From: Paracoccus sp. S-4012
Lineage (GTDB): Bacteria > Pseudomonadota > Alphaproteobacteria > Rhodobacterales > Rhodobacteraceae
Length of the DNA: 64,000 nt
NCBI RefSeq assembly: GCF_009674885.1
Contig: NZ_WKKA01000001.1
Coordinates: forward strand, 434,001-498,000
Direction of reading: 5' to 3'
Shown here: in pieces, positions 11,044 through 19,367 of the stretch
Layout: the number at the start of each line of letters is the position of its first letter
How positions within the stretch are numbered: the first letter of the stretch is position 1
Made by a program: the position numbers and the translations under genes
Notes under the pieces: model-generated
Told to the model about the DNA's origin: nothing
The model's input: the letters and a program-made list of their open reading frames with translations, nothing else
The model's database searches: none

Positions 11044-11072
11044 CATATAGCGAGGCCGGGGCGGCGTTGCAA
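11044..11072 (-). promoter_or_regulatory. Predicted sigma70-type promoter of the rimP-nusA-infB operon
   Basis: On the minus strand TTGCAA (11072-11067) and TATATG (11049-11044) are separated by exactly 17 bases, each matching consensus at four of six positions. The predicted start is near 11037, giving a leader of about 105 bases containing the terminator hairpin. Confidence 0.5.
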
Positions 11073-11091
11073 GGGATGCGGCGGAAAGGGT

Positions 11092-11112
11092 CGATCCTTC
11101 TGCGAAGGATCG
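11092..11112. repeat. GATCCTTC-type intergenic palindrome, copy 1
   Basis: CGATCCTTC-TGC-GAAGGATCG is a perfect 9-base inverted repeat with a 3-base loop, 30 bases past the pip stop. A near-identical palindrome occurs at 54322-54345. No T tract follows, so it is not an obvious terminator. Confidence 0.7.
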
Positions 11113-11142
11113 TTCCGGTTTCTCGCAGGGAAATCGCTTTTG

Positions 11143-12111
11143 TCAGCCCATCTCCCGCCAGTCGTCCATCACCCGCACCAGCATCGCCGCGATCGCCGGC
11201 TCGCTCAGCGCATGCCCGGAGGACGGCACCATCCGCAGGTCGGCCGCAATCCAGCCATCGGCCAGCTCATGCGCCGAGACCGGCGGGCAGACCATGTCGA
11301 AGCGCCCCTGCACGATTGCCGCCGGCAGATGCTCGATCCGGTGCCGCTGCGCGAGAAGCTGGCCCTCCTGCAGAAAGCAGCGGTTGGCGAAATAGTGGCA
11401 TTCGAGCCGCGCGAACACGCGCGCGTAGTCCGACGGCGCCGGACCCCCGCCAGTGTCGCCGAACCCCGCGAGCGAGTTCTCCCAGGCCAGCCAGGACTGG
11501 GCATGCGTGGCCTCCACCGCCGCATCGCCGCTGAACAGCCGCCGGTGATAGGCCGCGATCATGTCGCCACGCTCGTCCTCTGGGATCGGCGCCTGGAAGC
11601 GCGCCCAGAGCTCGGGGAAGAACCGCGCCGCCCCGCCGCCGTAGAACCAGTCGAGCTCGCGCCGCCGCCCGAGGAACACGCCGCGCAGGATCAGCCCCGC
11701 CACCGCCTCGGGCCGCGCCTGCGCATAGGCGAGCGCGAGCGTCGCCCCCCAGCTGCCGCCAAACAGCAGCACCGGGCCGAGGTCCAGCGTGACGCGGATC
11801 GCCTCGATGTCCTCCAGCAGATGCGCCGTCGTGTTGCGGGCCACGGAGGCGCGCGGGGTCGAGCGGCCGCAGCCCCGCTGGTCGAACAGCACCACGCGGT
11901 AATGCGCCGGGTCGAAGAAGCGCCGCATGAAGGGCGAGCAGCCGCCCCCCGGCCCGCCATGCAGCACGACGACCGGCCGCCCCTCGGGATGGCCGAACTG
12001 CTCGACATAGACGCGATGCCCGTCGCCCATGTCGATCTGCCGCCGGTCGAAGGGCTCGCCCCCTGGATAGAGCCGCCCGCCCGCGCCGATTTGACCGTGT
12101 TCCCTGTCCAT
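11143..12111 (-). CDS. pip: Proline iminopeptidase (alpha/beta hydrolase, S33)
   Basis: Releases N-terminal proline from small peptides in the cytoplasm. The 322-residue protein has the full S33 signature: oxyanion-hole HGGPGGG (51-57), DQRGCGRS (77-84), and nucleophile elbow GGSWG with Ser120. The acid Asp lies in GRFDMVCP near 276 and the His in SGHALSEP near 304. Length and motifs match prolyl aminopeptidases well. ATG at 12111 diverges from ubiG with 51 bases between starts. It is the only gene between the rimP leader and ubiG and seems to be transcribed alone. Confidence 0.95.
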   Translation of the reverse strand: MDREHGQIGAGGRLYPGGEPFDRRQIDMGDGHRVYVEQFGHPEGRPVVVLHGGPGGGCSPFMRRFFDPAHYRVVLFDQRGCGRSTPRASVARNTTAHLLEDIEAIRVTLDLGPVLLFGGSWGATLALAYAQARPEAVAGLILRGVFLGRRRELDWFYGGGAARFFPELWARFQAPIPEDERGDMIAAYHRRLFSGDAAVEATHAQSWLAWENSLAGFGDTGGGPAPSDYARVFARLECHYFANRCFLQEGQLLAQRHRIEHLPAAIVQGRFDMVCPPVSAHELADGWIAADLRMVPSSGHALSEPAIAAMLVRVMDDWREMG

Positions 12112-12162
12112 GCCTCAGCTATACCCTTGGCCGGCGACGCCCGCCACCGGAGGACCGCGAAG

Positions 12163-12897
12163 ATGAGCAGCATCGACGAGGGGGAACTCGCCAAGTTCGA
12201 GGCGATGGCGGCCGAGTGGTGGGACCCGAAAGGCAAGTTCCGGCCGCTGCACCTGATGAACCCGGTGCGGCTGGACTATGTGGTTGGGCAGGTCGCGGCG
12301 CAGGTCGGGCGCGACCGGCGGGCGGAGCGGCCGTTCGAGGGGCTGCGATTGCTGGACATCGGCTGCGGCGGCGGGCTCCTCAGCGAGCCGATGGCGCGGC
12401 TCGGGGCCGAGGTGGTCGGCGCCGACGCGGTGGCGCGCAACATCGAGGTCGCGCGGCTTCATGCAGCGCAGCAGGGGCTGGCGATCGACTATCGCGCCAC
12501 CACCGCCGAGGCCCTCGCCGCCGCGGGCGAGCGGTTCGACGCGGTCCTCGCGCTCGAGATCGTCGAGCATGTGGCTGATCCCCCCGCCTTCGTCGCCACC
12601 TGCGCGGGGCTGGCGCGGCCCGGCGGCCTCGTGATCGTCTCGACGCTGAACCGCACCGCGCGCAGCTTCGCGCTCGCCATCGTGGGCGCGGAGTGGGTGA
12701 TGCGCTGGCTGCCGCGCGGCACGCATGACTGGCAGCGGTTCATCACCCCCGACGAGCTTGCGGGCATGATGCGCGGGGCTGGCCTCGCGCCGGTGGACCG
12801 CCGCGGCATGGTCTTCAACCCGGTCTCGTGGAGTTGGTCGCTCTCGGATCGGGATCTCTCCTGCAACTACATCGCCACCGGGTTGAAGCCGGCCTGA
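12163..12897 (+). CDS. ubiG: Ubiquinone biosynthesis O-methyltransferase UbiG
   Basis: UbiG performs both O-methylations of the ubiquinone ring, using S-adenosylmethionine. The 244-residue protein starts [20 protein letters not shown], and [19 protein letters not shown] is the family hallmark. Motif I ([13 protein letters not shown]) lies at about 63-75, and EIVEHVADP follows. ATG 12163 follows an AGGA ribosome-binding site. It converges on the nitrilase gene with four bases between stops. Ubiquinone as respiratory quinone agrees with an alphaproteobacterium. Confidence 0.97.
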   Translation: MSSIDEGELAKFEAMAAEWWDPKGKFRPLHLMNPVRLDYVVGQVAAQVGRDRRAERPFEGLRLLDIGCGGGLLSEPMARLGAEVVGADAVARNIEVARLHAAQQGLAIDYRATTAEALAAAGERFDAVLALEIVEHVADPPAFVATCAGLARPGGLVIVSTLNRTARSFALAIVGAEWVMRWLPRGTHDWQRFITPDELAGMMRGAGLAPVDRRGMVFNPVSWSWSLSDRDLSCNYIATGLKPA

Positions 12898-12901
12898 GGC
12901 G

Positions 12902-13738
12902 TCACGGCCCGGAGAACTCGCGGTCGCCCTTGAGCGAGGCGATCCGCCGCCGCGCCGCCGCCACGGCCTCGGGGTCGATCTCGACCAGCGTGACGCCGGG
13001 CGCGGTGCCGCCATCCGCCAGCACCTCGCCCCAGGGGGCCACGGCGAGGCTGTGGCCGTAGCTGCGCCGGGGTCGATCGGTCGGCCTCCGCGACGGGTGC
13101 GTGCCGCATTGCGCCGGGGCCAGCACATAGCAGCCGGTCTCGATCGCGCGGGCGCGCAGCAGCACCTCCCAATGCGCCTCGCCGGTCGGCACGGTGAAGG
13201 CGGCGGGGACCGTCAGCACCTCCGCACCCGCTTGCGCGAGGCGGCGGTAGAGCGCGGGAAAGCGCAGGTCGTAGCAGATCGTCAGGCCGAGCGGCAGCGG
13301 CTCGCGCACCATGACGGCCGCCTCGCCGGGGCGCACGGCGGCGCTCTCGCGGTAGCTCTCGCCGGGGCGGGGGTCGGCGTCGAACATGTGGATCTTGTCG
13401 TAGCGAGCGGCGATCCGGCCGTCCGGCGCGAGGAGCAGGCTGCGATTGACGAGCCGCTCCTCCGCCGGGTCGTCGGCGCGCAGCATCAGCGAGCCGATGA
13501 GCAGCCAGACGCCACGCGCCGCCGCCTGCGCCCGCAGGGCGGCGAGGGTCTGGTCCTCGGCTTCCGTCCGCAGCACGGCGCGCTGATGGGCACGGTCGCT
13601 GCTGACGATGTTGGTGCATTCCGGCGTCAGGATCAGCCCCGCGCCCGCGCCCGCCGCCTCGTCGATGAGCGCCTGCGTCTCGGGCAGGTTCGCCTCCGGG
13701 TCGTCGCCGGAGGTCAGCTGGACCAGCCCGGCGCGCAT
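12902..13738 (-). CDS. Nitrilase-superfamily amidohydrolase (Nit1-like, probable deaminated-glutathione amidase)
   Basis: A 278-residue carbon-nitrogen hydrolase with the catalytic triad visible as Glu40 (LTPECTN), Lys115 (YDKIHMFD) and Cys155 (ICYDLRFP). The YDKIHMFD and ICYDLRFP contexts are those of the Nit1 subgroup, whose known role is metabolite repair, removing amide from deaminated glutathione. The partner gene here supports this: it follows the glutaredoxin gene grxC, whose stop and this ATG overlap by one base (TGATG). Substrate is inferred from subgroup and context, not proven. Confidence 0.9.
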   Translation of the reverse strand: MRAGLVQLTSGDDPEANLPETQALIDEAAGAGAGLILTPECTNIVSSDRAHQRAVLRTEAEDQTLAALRAQAAARGVWLLIGSLMLRADDPAEERLVNRSLLLAPDGRIAARYDKIHMFDADPRPGESYRESAAVRPGEAAVMVREPLPLGLTICYDLRFPALYRRLAQAGAEVLTVPAAFTVPTGEAHWEVLLRARAIETGCYVLAPAQCGTHPSRRPTDRPRRSYGHSLAVAPWGEVLADGGTAPGVTLVEIDPEAVAAARRRIASLKGDREFSGP

Positions 13739-14007
13739 CAGAGGCCGAGCATCGGGTCGAGCTTGCCCATCCGGTCGAGCGCGTGGATGTCGTCCGACCC
13801 GCCCACCGGCCGCCCGTCAATGAAGATCTGCGGCACCGTGCGGCCGCCATTTGAGCGCTGCGTCATCTCGGCCCGGCGCGAGGGATCGGCGCCCACGTCG
13901 ACGACCTCATAGGAGACGCCCTTCTGGTCCAGCAGCCCGCGGGCCATGTGGCAGTAGGGGCAGCTGCGGGTGAGATAAATCTCGACTTTCGGCGCATCGG
14001 CCATCAT
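13738..14007 (-). CDS. grxC: Glutaredoxin 3
   Basis: An 89-residue dithiol glutaredoxin with the CPYC active site (Cys16, Cys19), the cis-proline segment TVPQIFIDG, and the glutathione-binding GGSDDIHALD. It reduces protein and low-molecular disulfides with glutathione in the cytoplasm. Two consecutive in-frame ATG codons (14007, 14004) make the exact start uncertain by one residue. It lies 30 bases after comF and one-base-overlaps the downstream amidase. Confidence 0.96.
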   Translation of the reverse strand: MMADAPKVEIYLTRSCPYCHMARGLLDQKGVSYEVVDVGADPSRRAEMTQRSNGGRTVPQIFIDGRPVGGSDDIHALDRMGKLDPMLGL

Positions 14008-14037
14008 CCGGCTCCTTCGTTCGGGGTCAGCCCCGAT

Positions 14038-14787
14038 CTAGTCATCCTTCACCGCCCTTGCCACCACGGCGGCGGTGATCGGCCCTGCGCCTGCCGCCGT
14101 CAGCGCCTCGGCCGCCGCCGCCATCGTCGCGCCAGAGGCCATGACGTCATCCACTAGCAGCACCGGCCTCCCGGCGATGCGCGCGGCATCCGGGAGGGAA
14201 ACGCCGATCGCGCCCCGCTGGTTCTCGAACCGGTCCGCGAGGCTGCGGTGGTCCTGCATCGGCGTGTGCCGCAGCCGCCTCAGCGCGGAGGGCCGGTGCG
14301 CCAGCCCCAGCCGCCGCGCCACCGCCGCCCCGATCAGCGCCGCCTGGTTGTAGCGCCGCCGCAGCAGCCGCCGCGGATGCACCGGCACCGGCACCACCAC
14401 CGCGCCCTCTGCCGCACCCACCGCATCCGCCAGCCACCGGCCGAGCAACGGCGCGAGGTCGGGCCGGTCGCCATGCTTCAGCGCCAGCACGAGCCGCCGC
14501 CCGGTGCCGGAATAGCGCAGCGCCGCCACCCCCCGCGCCCAGGGCCGGGCGAGCGCCATGCAGTCGTCGCAGACCAGCATCCCCGCCGCGCCTTCGCCGG
14601 GCGAAGGCAGGGGGCTGCCGCAGGCGTCACATGCCGCGCCCGTGATGAACCCCGCCTCGCGCCAGCAGCCGGGGCAGAGGCCGCCGTCCTCGGCCACCGG
14701 CGTGTCGCAGGCCGGGCATTGCGGCGGATAGATCAGCCGCAGCGCGCCTTTCCATGCCGCGCCGATGGCACTAGGTTCCGCCCCCAT
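14038..14787 (-). CDS. comF: ComF-family phosphoribosyltransferase-like protein
   Basis: A 249-residue double-zinc-ribbon plus phosphoribosyltransferase protein. Zinc-ribbon cysteines are seen in CPACDTP and CPGC, and again in CDACGSP and CDDC. The C-terminal half has the PRTase loop VLLVDDVMASGATM, and the family hallmark RRRYNQAALIGAAVARRLG precedes it. In naturally competent bacteria ComF is needed for DNA uptake; elsewhere its biochemical role is unclear. The only sensible start is ATG 14787, since upstream codons read antisense through the neighbour. That start codon overlaps by two bases with the divergent methyltransferase ATG. Confidence 0.93.
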   Translation of the reverse strand: MGAEPSAIGAAWKGALRLIYPPQCPACDTPVAEDGGLCPGCWREAGFITGAACDACGSPLPSPGEGAAGMLVCDDCMALARPWARGVAALRYSGTGRRLVLALKHGDRPDLAPLLGRWLADAVGAAEGAVVVPVPVHPRRLLRRRYNQAALIGAAVARRLGLAHRPSALRRLRHTPMQDHRSLADRFENQRGAIGVSLPDAARIAGRPVLLVDDVMASGATMAAAAEALTAAGAGPITAAVVARAVKDD

Positions 14788-15631
14788 GACTTCCGCGCCC
14801 TCCTCGCCACGCCGCCTCACCGATCGCGCCCGGCTCGAGCTTGGCCGCGCCCGCGCCCGGCGGCAGGGACCCGTGACGCTCCTCCACGACCTCGCCGCCG
14901 ACGAGATCAAGGATAGGCTGGCAGAGATTAACAGGCGGTTTACAGACCTCGCCGTCGTCAGCGGCTGGCCCGATACCTGGTCGGCCCGCTTCCCGACCGC
15001 ACGGCAGGTCGCGGATGCTGAGGTGCTGGACCTCGCCCCGGCCTCGCTCGACCTCGTGATCCATGCGCTGGCGCTGCACTGGGCCGACGATCCGGTGGGG
15101 CAGATGGTGCAGGCTGCCCGCGCGCTGCGTCCCGACGGCCTCTTTCTCGCCGTCCTGCCCGGCGGCGAGAGCCTCGCGGGGCTGCGCGCCGCCCTGTCGC
15201 AGGCGGAGGTCGAGCTGACCGGCGGCCTCTCGCCTCATGTCCTTCCGATGGGCGACCTGCGCGATCTGGGCGGCCTCATCTCCCGCGCAGGCCTCGCGCT
15301 GCCGGTGGCCGATTCGGTGCCGGTGACGCTCAGCTACCGCGACATGCTCCACCTGGGCCGCGAGCTGCGCGCGATGGGCGAGGGCAACGCCATGGCCGAC
15401 CGTCGCCGCCAGCCGCTGCCGCGCGCGGTGCTGGCCCACGCGGCGCAGCTCTATGCCGAGGCCAATCCCGATCCCGACGATCCCGCCCGCGTCCTGGCGC
15501 GGATTGAACTCATTTTCCTCACCGGCTGGGCGCCCGCGCCCTCGCAGCCGAAACCCCTGCGGCCGGGCTCGGCCACGGTGTCGCTGGCCGACGCCCTCGC
15601 CCGCGCGCGTCCTTCCGAAAGCGAGCCATGA
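14786..15631 (+). CDS. Class I SAM-dependent methyltransferase (NDUFAF5/BioC-like)
   Basis: A 281-residue protein starting MTSAPSSPRRLTDRARLELG. It resembles the NDUFAF5-like group (hydroxylation/assembly of complex I arginine) and BioC-type methyltransferases. Segments include LDLVIHALALHWADDP, LRPDGLFLAVLPGGESL and LIFLTGWAPAPSQPKPLRPG, the last being typical of the NDUFAF5-like family. The glycine-rich SAM motif I is not clearly conserved (the region reads FPTARQVADAEVLDLAP), so catalytic status is uncertain. An alternative ATG at 14765 would overlap comF by 23 bases. Its stop overlaps hemH by four bases. Function is inferred from resemblance only. Confidence 0.8.
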   Translation: MTSAPSSPRRLTDRARLELGRARARRQGPVTLLHDLAADEIKDRLAEINRRFTDLAVVSGWPDTWSARFPTARQVADAEVLDLAPASLDLVIHALALHWADDPVGQMVQAARALRPDGLFLAVLPGGESLAGLRAALSQAEVELTGGLSPHVLPMGDLRDLGGLISRAGLALPVADSVPVTLSYRDMLHLGRELRAMGEGNAMADRRRQPLPRAVLAHAAQLYAEANPDPDDPARVLARIELIFLTGWAPAPSQPKPLRPGSATVSLADALARARPSESEP

Positions 15632-16662
15632 CCCATCAGCCCGCCCATGCCCCGGCCGACCATCCGGCCCTGCCAAAGCCGAAGGTCGGCGTCCTGATCG
15701 CCAACCTCGGCACGCCCGACAACCACGACTACTGGTCGATGCGCCGCTATCTGAGCGAGTTCCTCAGCGACCAGCGGGTGATCGACTATCCAAGGTGGAA
15801 GTGGCAGCCGCTGCTGCAGGGCATCATCCTCAGCAAGCGGCCCTTCACTTCGGGCGCGAACTACCGGCTGATCTGGAACACCGAGAAGAACGAAAGCCCG
15901 CTGATGACCATCACGCGGGAGCAATGCGAGAAGCTGGCCGCGACGCTGGCCGAGACCTACGGCGACCGCGTGCTGGTCGATTTCGCCATGCGCTACGGCA
16001 ATCCCTCGACCCCCTCGGTGGTCGATCGCATGGTCAAGGCCGGCTGCGAGCGGCTCCTGTTCTTCCCGCTCTACCCGCAATATGCCGGCTCCACGACCGC
16101 GAGCGCCAACGACCAGTTCTTCCGCGCGCTGATGGCGCAGAAATGGCAGCCCGCGAGCCGCACGGTCGCGGCCTATTTCGACCGCCCCGACTATATCGAC
16201 GCGCTCGCCGGGACGATCGAGCGGACGCTCGAGGGCCGCGTGCCCGAGAAGCTGGTGGCGAGCTATCACGGCATGCCGAAGCGCTACCTGATGGAGGGCG
16301 ACCCCTATCACTGCCAGTGCCAGAAGACCTCGCGCCTGCTGGCCGAGCGGCTGGGCTGGCCTGATGGCGTGATCGACACGACGTTCCAGTCGGTCTTCGG
16401 CAGCGAGGAATGGCTGCGCCCCTACACCGTCGAGCATGTGGCCGACCTCGCCCGCGCGGGCGTACGCGACCTCGCCATCATCTCGCCCGCCTTCGCCTCC
16501 GACTGCATCGAGACGCTTGAGGAGATCAACGGCGAGATCCGCGAGAGCTACGAGGCCGCGGGCGGAACGGGGTTCACCTATGTGCCCTGCCTGAACGCCG
16601 GGGGGGCGCATATCGCGCTGATGGCGCGGCTGGTGGAGGAGAACCTGCAGGGCTGGGTCTGA
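15628..16662 (+). CDS. hemH: Ferrochelatase
   Basis: HemH inserts Fe2+ into protoporphyrin IX, the last step of protoheme synthesis. The 344-residue protein contains the catalytic His context SYHGMPKRY near 210-218 and FQSVFGSEEWLRPYT near 255, with LIANLGTPDN near the N terminus, all diagnostic. The start ATG overlaps the methyltransferase stop (ATGA), so translation is probably coupled. It converges on a YkuD gene with an intrinsic terminator between. Confidence 0.97.
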   Translation: MTHQPAHAPADHPALPKPKVGVLIANLGTPDNHDYWSMRRYLSEFLSDQRVIDYPRWKWQPLLQGIILSKRPFTSGANYRLIWNTEKNESPLMTITREQCEKLAATLAETYGDRVLVDFAMRYGNPSTPSVVDRMVKAGCERLLFFPLYPQYAGSTTASANDQFFRALMAQKWQPASRTVAAYFDRPDYIDALAGTIERTLEGRVPEKLVASYHGMPKRYLMEGDPYHCQCQKTSRLLAERLGWPDGVIDTTFQSVFGSEEWLRPYTVEHVADLARAGVRDLAIISPAFASDCIETLEEINGEIRESYEAAGGTGFTYVPCLNAGGAHIALMARLVEENLQGWV

Positions 16663-16663
16663 A

Positions 16664-16700
16664 CGAAAATGCGCCGGACCGCGGTGAAGCGGGCCGGCGC
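16664..16700 (-). terminator. Intrinsic terminator of the L,D-transpeptidase gene
   Basis: A 12-base stem, GCGCCGGaCCGC (16671-16682) with GCGGGCCGGCGC (16689-16700) and one mismatch, has a 6-base loop. Read on the minus strand it is followed by ATTTTCG. It lies 26 bases after the minus-strand stop at 16726 and directly after the hemH stop. Confidence 0.65.
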
Positions 16701-16725
16701 CCTAGACCTCGCCCCGACGGACGCC

Positions 16726-17391
16726 TCAGATGATGAGCACCTGCGTGCCGACCTTGGACCACGCGAAGAGCTGCGCGATGTGCTCGTTATAGAGGCCGAC
16801 GCAGCCGTTCGAGCTCTTGCGGCCGATCTTGCGCGTGTCGTGGGTGCCATGGATGCGGTAATACTGCCAGCTCAGCCACAGCGCATGGGTGCCCATCGGG
16901 TTGTCCGGCCCCGGCGGCACGAAGTCCGGCCATTCGGGGTTGCGCGCCTTCATCGCCGGGGTCGGCGACCAGGAGGGGCCGTCCACCTTCTTGACGATCT
17001 CGGTGCGGCCTTTGCGGGTCAGGTCCTCGCTGACCGGGATCGAGGTCGGGAACACGCGGACGATCGATTCGTCCTCGGACCAGTAGGTCAGCGCGCGCGA
17101 GGTGAAGTCGATCAGGATCGCGCCGTTGGCGAGGTTGCTGAAATAGGGCCGCCAGTCGTTATGCGCACGCCACGACGAGATGTTGTGGCGGATGTCGGCG
17201 TTCGGGTCGGTCTGCACCAGCCCCGCATCGGGTGTGGCCCCCCCGGCCGCGCCCTGAAGCGGGTTGCCGGTGAAGGGGTCGAGCGCCTGCGCCGCCGCCG
17301 GGAGCGCGAGCCCCGCGGCGCCGAGGCCGGCGGCCGAGGCGCCGAGGAAGCCGCGCCGGCTGAGGCGCGCGGGGGAAGGGGTTCGGGTCAC
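16726..17391 (-). CDS. Tat-exported L,D-transpeptidase (YkuD family)
   Basis: A 221-residue periplasmic cell-wall enzyme expected to make 3-3 peptide crosslinks or anchor proteins to peptidoglycan. The GTG at 17391 is chosen because it follows AGAGGAGA by about eight bases. It opens a twin-arginine signal (SRRGFLG at 11-17, then an Ala/Gly/Leu-rich core ending PAAAQA). The YkuD active site appears as HGTHDTRKIG and SSNGCVGLYNEH near the C terminus. The usual Arg after the catalytic Cys motif (SxGCxR) is replaced by Gly, and a CVGL variant is known in this subfamily. Upstream in-frame ATGs lack a ribosome-binding site. Confidence 0.9.
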   Translation of the reverse strand: MTRTPSPARLSRRGFLGASAAGLGAAGLALPAAAQALDPFTGNPLQGAAGGATPDAGLVQTDPNADIRHNISSWRAHNDWRPYFSNLANGAILIDFTSRALTYWSEDESIVRVFPTSIPVSEDLTRKGRTEIVKKVDGPSWSPTPAMKARNPEWPDFVPPGPDNPMGTHALWLSWQYYRIHGTHDTRKIGRKSSNGCVGLYNEHIAQLFAWSKVGTQVLII

Positions 17392-17647
17392 TTTGCTGTC
17401 TCCTCTCTGCGGGCCGTTCCCGGCCTCTTGCGGGGGCGAAACACTGCCTGCCATTCCCCTACCGCACCGGACCTTTTTCAACAATTCAAACCGCCGCGAG
17501 AGGTTCCCGACTCTGGCACCGGTGCAACAGCCCGCCGCTTCACGCAATCTTGGGTTTGAAGCGCGGACTCCGGGTGACTAGGAGCGGATAGCCGACCCGC
17601 CACGACAAGATCCGGCCGCGCCTCCGGCGGCGCGCGCCCAGAGGACA

Positions 17648-18169
17648 ATGACACCGATGACCAAGCTGCCCCTCCTCGCCCTCTGCTCGGCCCTCGCGCT
17701 GGCGGCCTGCGCGCGTCAGGCGCCGGTGCAGCTCGGCCCCGACGGCCTGCCGCTGCCGGTGGCCTACACCATCACCGCGCGCGAAAGCGCCGCCATTGCG
17801 CCGCGCATCCTGGGCGAGGTGAACGCGCTGCGTGCGGCCTCCGGCGCGCCGCCGGTGCAGCTGAACCCGCAGCTGACCGCCGCCGCCGAGGCCCATGCCC
17901 GCGACATGTCGGCTCAGAACCGGGCCTGGCACTTCGGCTCGGATGGCAGCTCGCCCATCGACCGGGTGCAGCGCGCGGGCTATGCTGGCCGCCTGATCGG
18001 GCAGAACATCTCCGAGACCTACGAGAACGACATCGCGACGCTGAACGCCTGGATGCGGACCCGCGACACCCGCGACGTCATCATGGACCCGACCGCCCGT
18101 GACCTCGGCATGGCCTGGTACCAGGAGCCGTCGGGCAAGATCTGGTGGACGCTGGTGATGGGCGGCTGA
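17648..18169 (+). CDS. CAP/SCP-domain lipoprotein
   Basis: A 173-residue envelope protein with a lipoprotein signal (lipobox LAAC, Cys21) and a CAP (cysteine-rich secretory protein/antigen 5/PR-1-like) domain. Domain markers are VNALRAASGAPPVQLNPQL, AHARDMSAQNRAWHFGSDG and LGMAWYQEPSGKIWW. The His in AEAHARDMS and the His in WHFGSDG are typical CAP cavity residues. Bacterial CAP proteins have mostly unknown function. ATG 17648 is preceded by AGAGGA; ATG 17657 is the alternative. It lies 38 bases upstream of the next small gene and may share its transcript. Confidence 0.88.
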   Translation: MTPMTKLPLLALCSALALAACARQAPVQLGPDGLPLPVAYTITARESAAIAPRILGEVNALRAASGAPPVQLNPQLTAAAEAHARDMSAQNRAWHFGSDGSSPIDRVQRAGYAGRLIGQNISETYENDIATLNAWMRTRDTRDVIMDPTARDLGMAWYQEPSGKIWWTLVMGG

Positions 18170-18207
18170 GGCTATACGGCCGGGCGCGGATGCGGCAGTC
18201 TGGCCGC

Positions 18208-18441
18208 ATGGAGACAGCGGCCCGGCTCATCGTCCTCGGCCTCGGCGAGGGGCGGCGCTACGTCATGGGCGCCGTCCGCGCGGTGTTGAAAGCCGACCCG
18301 GCCGAGGTCGGCGAGCGCTTCTCGATCCCGGATCGGTGGCTCGAGCCGATGGGCGAGGGGCCGGGCGCTTATGAGCACGACGCGATCGCGGCCTGGTTCC
18401 GCGGGCATCCGCCGTCGGACATTGCGGGAGGAGCCCGATGA
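18208..18441 (+). CDS. Hypothetical protein, 77 residues, coupled to cysteine-synthase-like gene
   Basis: The frame from ATG 18208 encodes METAARLIVLGLGEGRRYVM followed by a mainly soluble, mixed-charge sequence with PDRWLEPMGEGPGAYEHD and a short basic end. I do not recognise the family. No signal peptide or transmembrane span is clear. Its stop overlaps the ATG of the following PLP enzyme (ATGA), which argues that it is translated and functionally linked. An in-frame start at 18145 would run into the CAP gene and is less likely. Confidence 0.6.
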   Translation: METAARLIVLGLGEGRRYVMGAVRAVLKADPAEVGERFSIPDRWLEPMGEGPGAYEHDAIAAWFRGHPPSDIAGGAR

Positions 18442-19364
18442 TCCGCGCCTCGGCCGTTGACCTGATCGGGCGCACGCCGCTCGTTGCCCTCGACCGCATC
18501 CATCGCGGGCCGGGGCGCGTCGTCGCCAAGGCCGAGTTCCTGCAGCCGGGCGGCAGCGTCAAGGACCGGGCGGCGCGGGCGATCATCCTCGCCGCGCGCA
18601 AGGATGGCCGCCTGAGCCCCGGCGCGCCGGTGGTCGAGATGACCAGCGGCAACATGGGCGCGGGCCTCGCCGTGGTCTGCGCCGCCCTCGGCCACCCCTT
18701 CATCGCCAGCATGTCGGCCGGCAACAGCCCGGCGCGGGCGCGGATGATGGAGGGCCTCGGCGCGCGGGTGGTGCTGGTCCCGCAAGTGGACGGCTTGCCC
18801 GGTCGCGTGACCGGCGCCGACATCGCCGCTGCCGCCGAGGTCGCGCGGCGGATCGCGCACGAGGAGGGCGCCTTCTTCGTCGACCAGTTCAACGCGGCCG
18901 AGGGCATCACCGCCCATGCCAGCACCACCGGGCCCGAGATCCTCGAGCAGGTCGGCGGCCCCGTCGACGGCTGGGTCGCGGCGGTCGGCACCGGCTGCAC
19001 CTTCATGGGCGTCGCCCGCGCGCTGAAAGCCGCGAACCCCCTCACCCTCTGCGCTGCGGTCGAGCCGGAGGGCAGTCGCCCGCTGGCGGGGGAGCCGGTG
19101 GTGAAGCCGGGCCACATCATCCAGGGGACCAGCTACGGCGCCGTCCCGCCGCATTGGGACGCCAGCCTGATGGACCTCAGCATTCCGGTGACAGATGACG
19201 AGGTGCGCGACTGGCACCGGCGGCTGGCGGTGGAGGAGGGCCTCTATGTCGGCCTCTCGGCGGCGGCGAATGTCTGCGCGGCCGCAAAGCTGCTCGAGTC
19301 CGGGCGCCTCGCGGAGGATGCGACGGTGGCCACGGTCCTGTGCGATACGGGACTGAAGTATTGA
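18438..19364 (+). CDS. Cysteine synthase family PLP-dependent enzyme
   Basis: A 308-residue fold-type II PLP protein. The PLP lysine is Lys42 in GGSVKDRAA. The substrate loop reads TSGNMG (69-74) where cysteine synthases have TSGNTG. The PLP-phosphate loop reads GTGCT where GTGGT is usual. It also has DQFNAAEG and EPEGSRPL. The substitutions in both loops suggest an enzyme of the beta-replacement class with a substrate other than O-acetylserine, rather than the main CysK. A catabolic or antibiotic-type cysteine-synthase homologue is possible. It is translationally coupled to the 77-residue protein. Confidence 0.85.
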   Translation: MIRASAVDLIGRTPLVALDRIHRGPGRVVAKAEFLQPGGSVKDRAARAIILAARKDGRLSPGAPVVEMTSGNMGAGLAVVCAALGHPFIASMSAGNSPARARMMEGLGARVVLVPQVDGLPGRVTGADIAAAAEVARRIAHEEGAFFVDQFNAAEGITAHASTTGPEILEQVGGPVDGWVAAVGTGCTFMGVARALKAANPLTLCAAVEPEGSRPLAGEPVVKPGHIIQGTSYGAVPPHWDASLMDLSIPVTDDEVRDWHRRLAVEEGLYVGLSAAANVCAAAKLLESGRLAEDATVATVLCDTGLKY

Positions 19365-19367
19365 GGC

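Noticed and set aside
14928..14942. TTAA-N7-TTTA, close to the CtrA consensus.
   Set aside because: It is inside the methyltransferase coding region, about 140 bases after its start, and the second half is imperfect.
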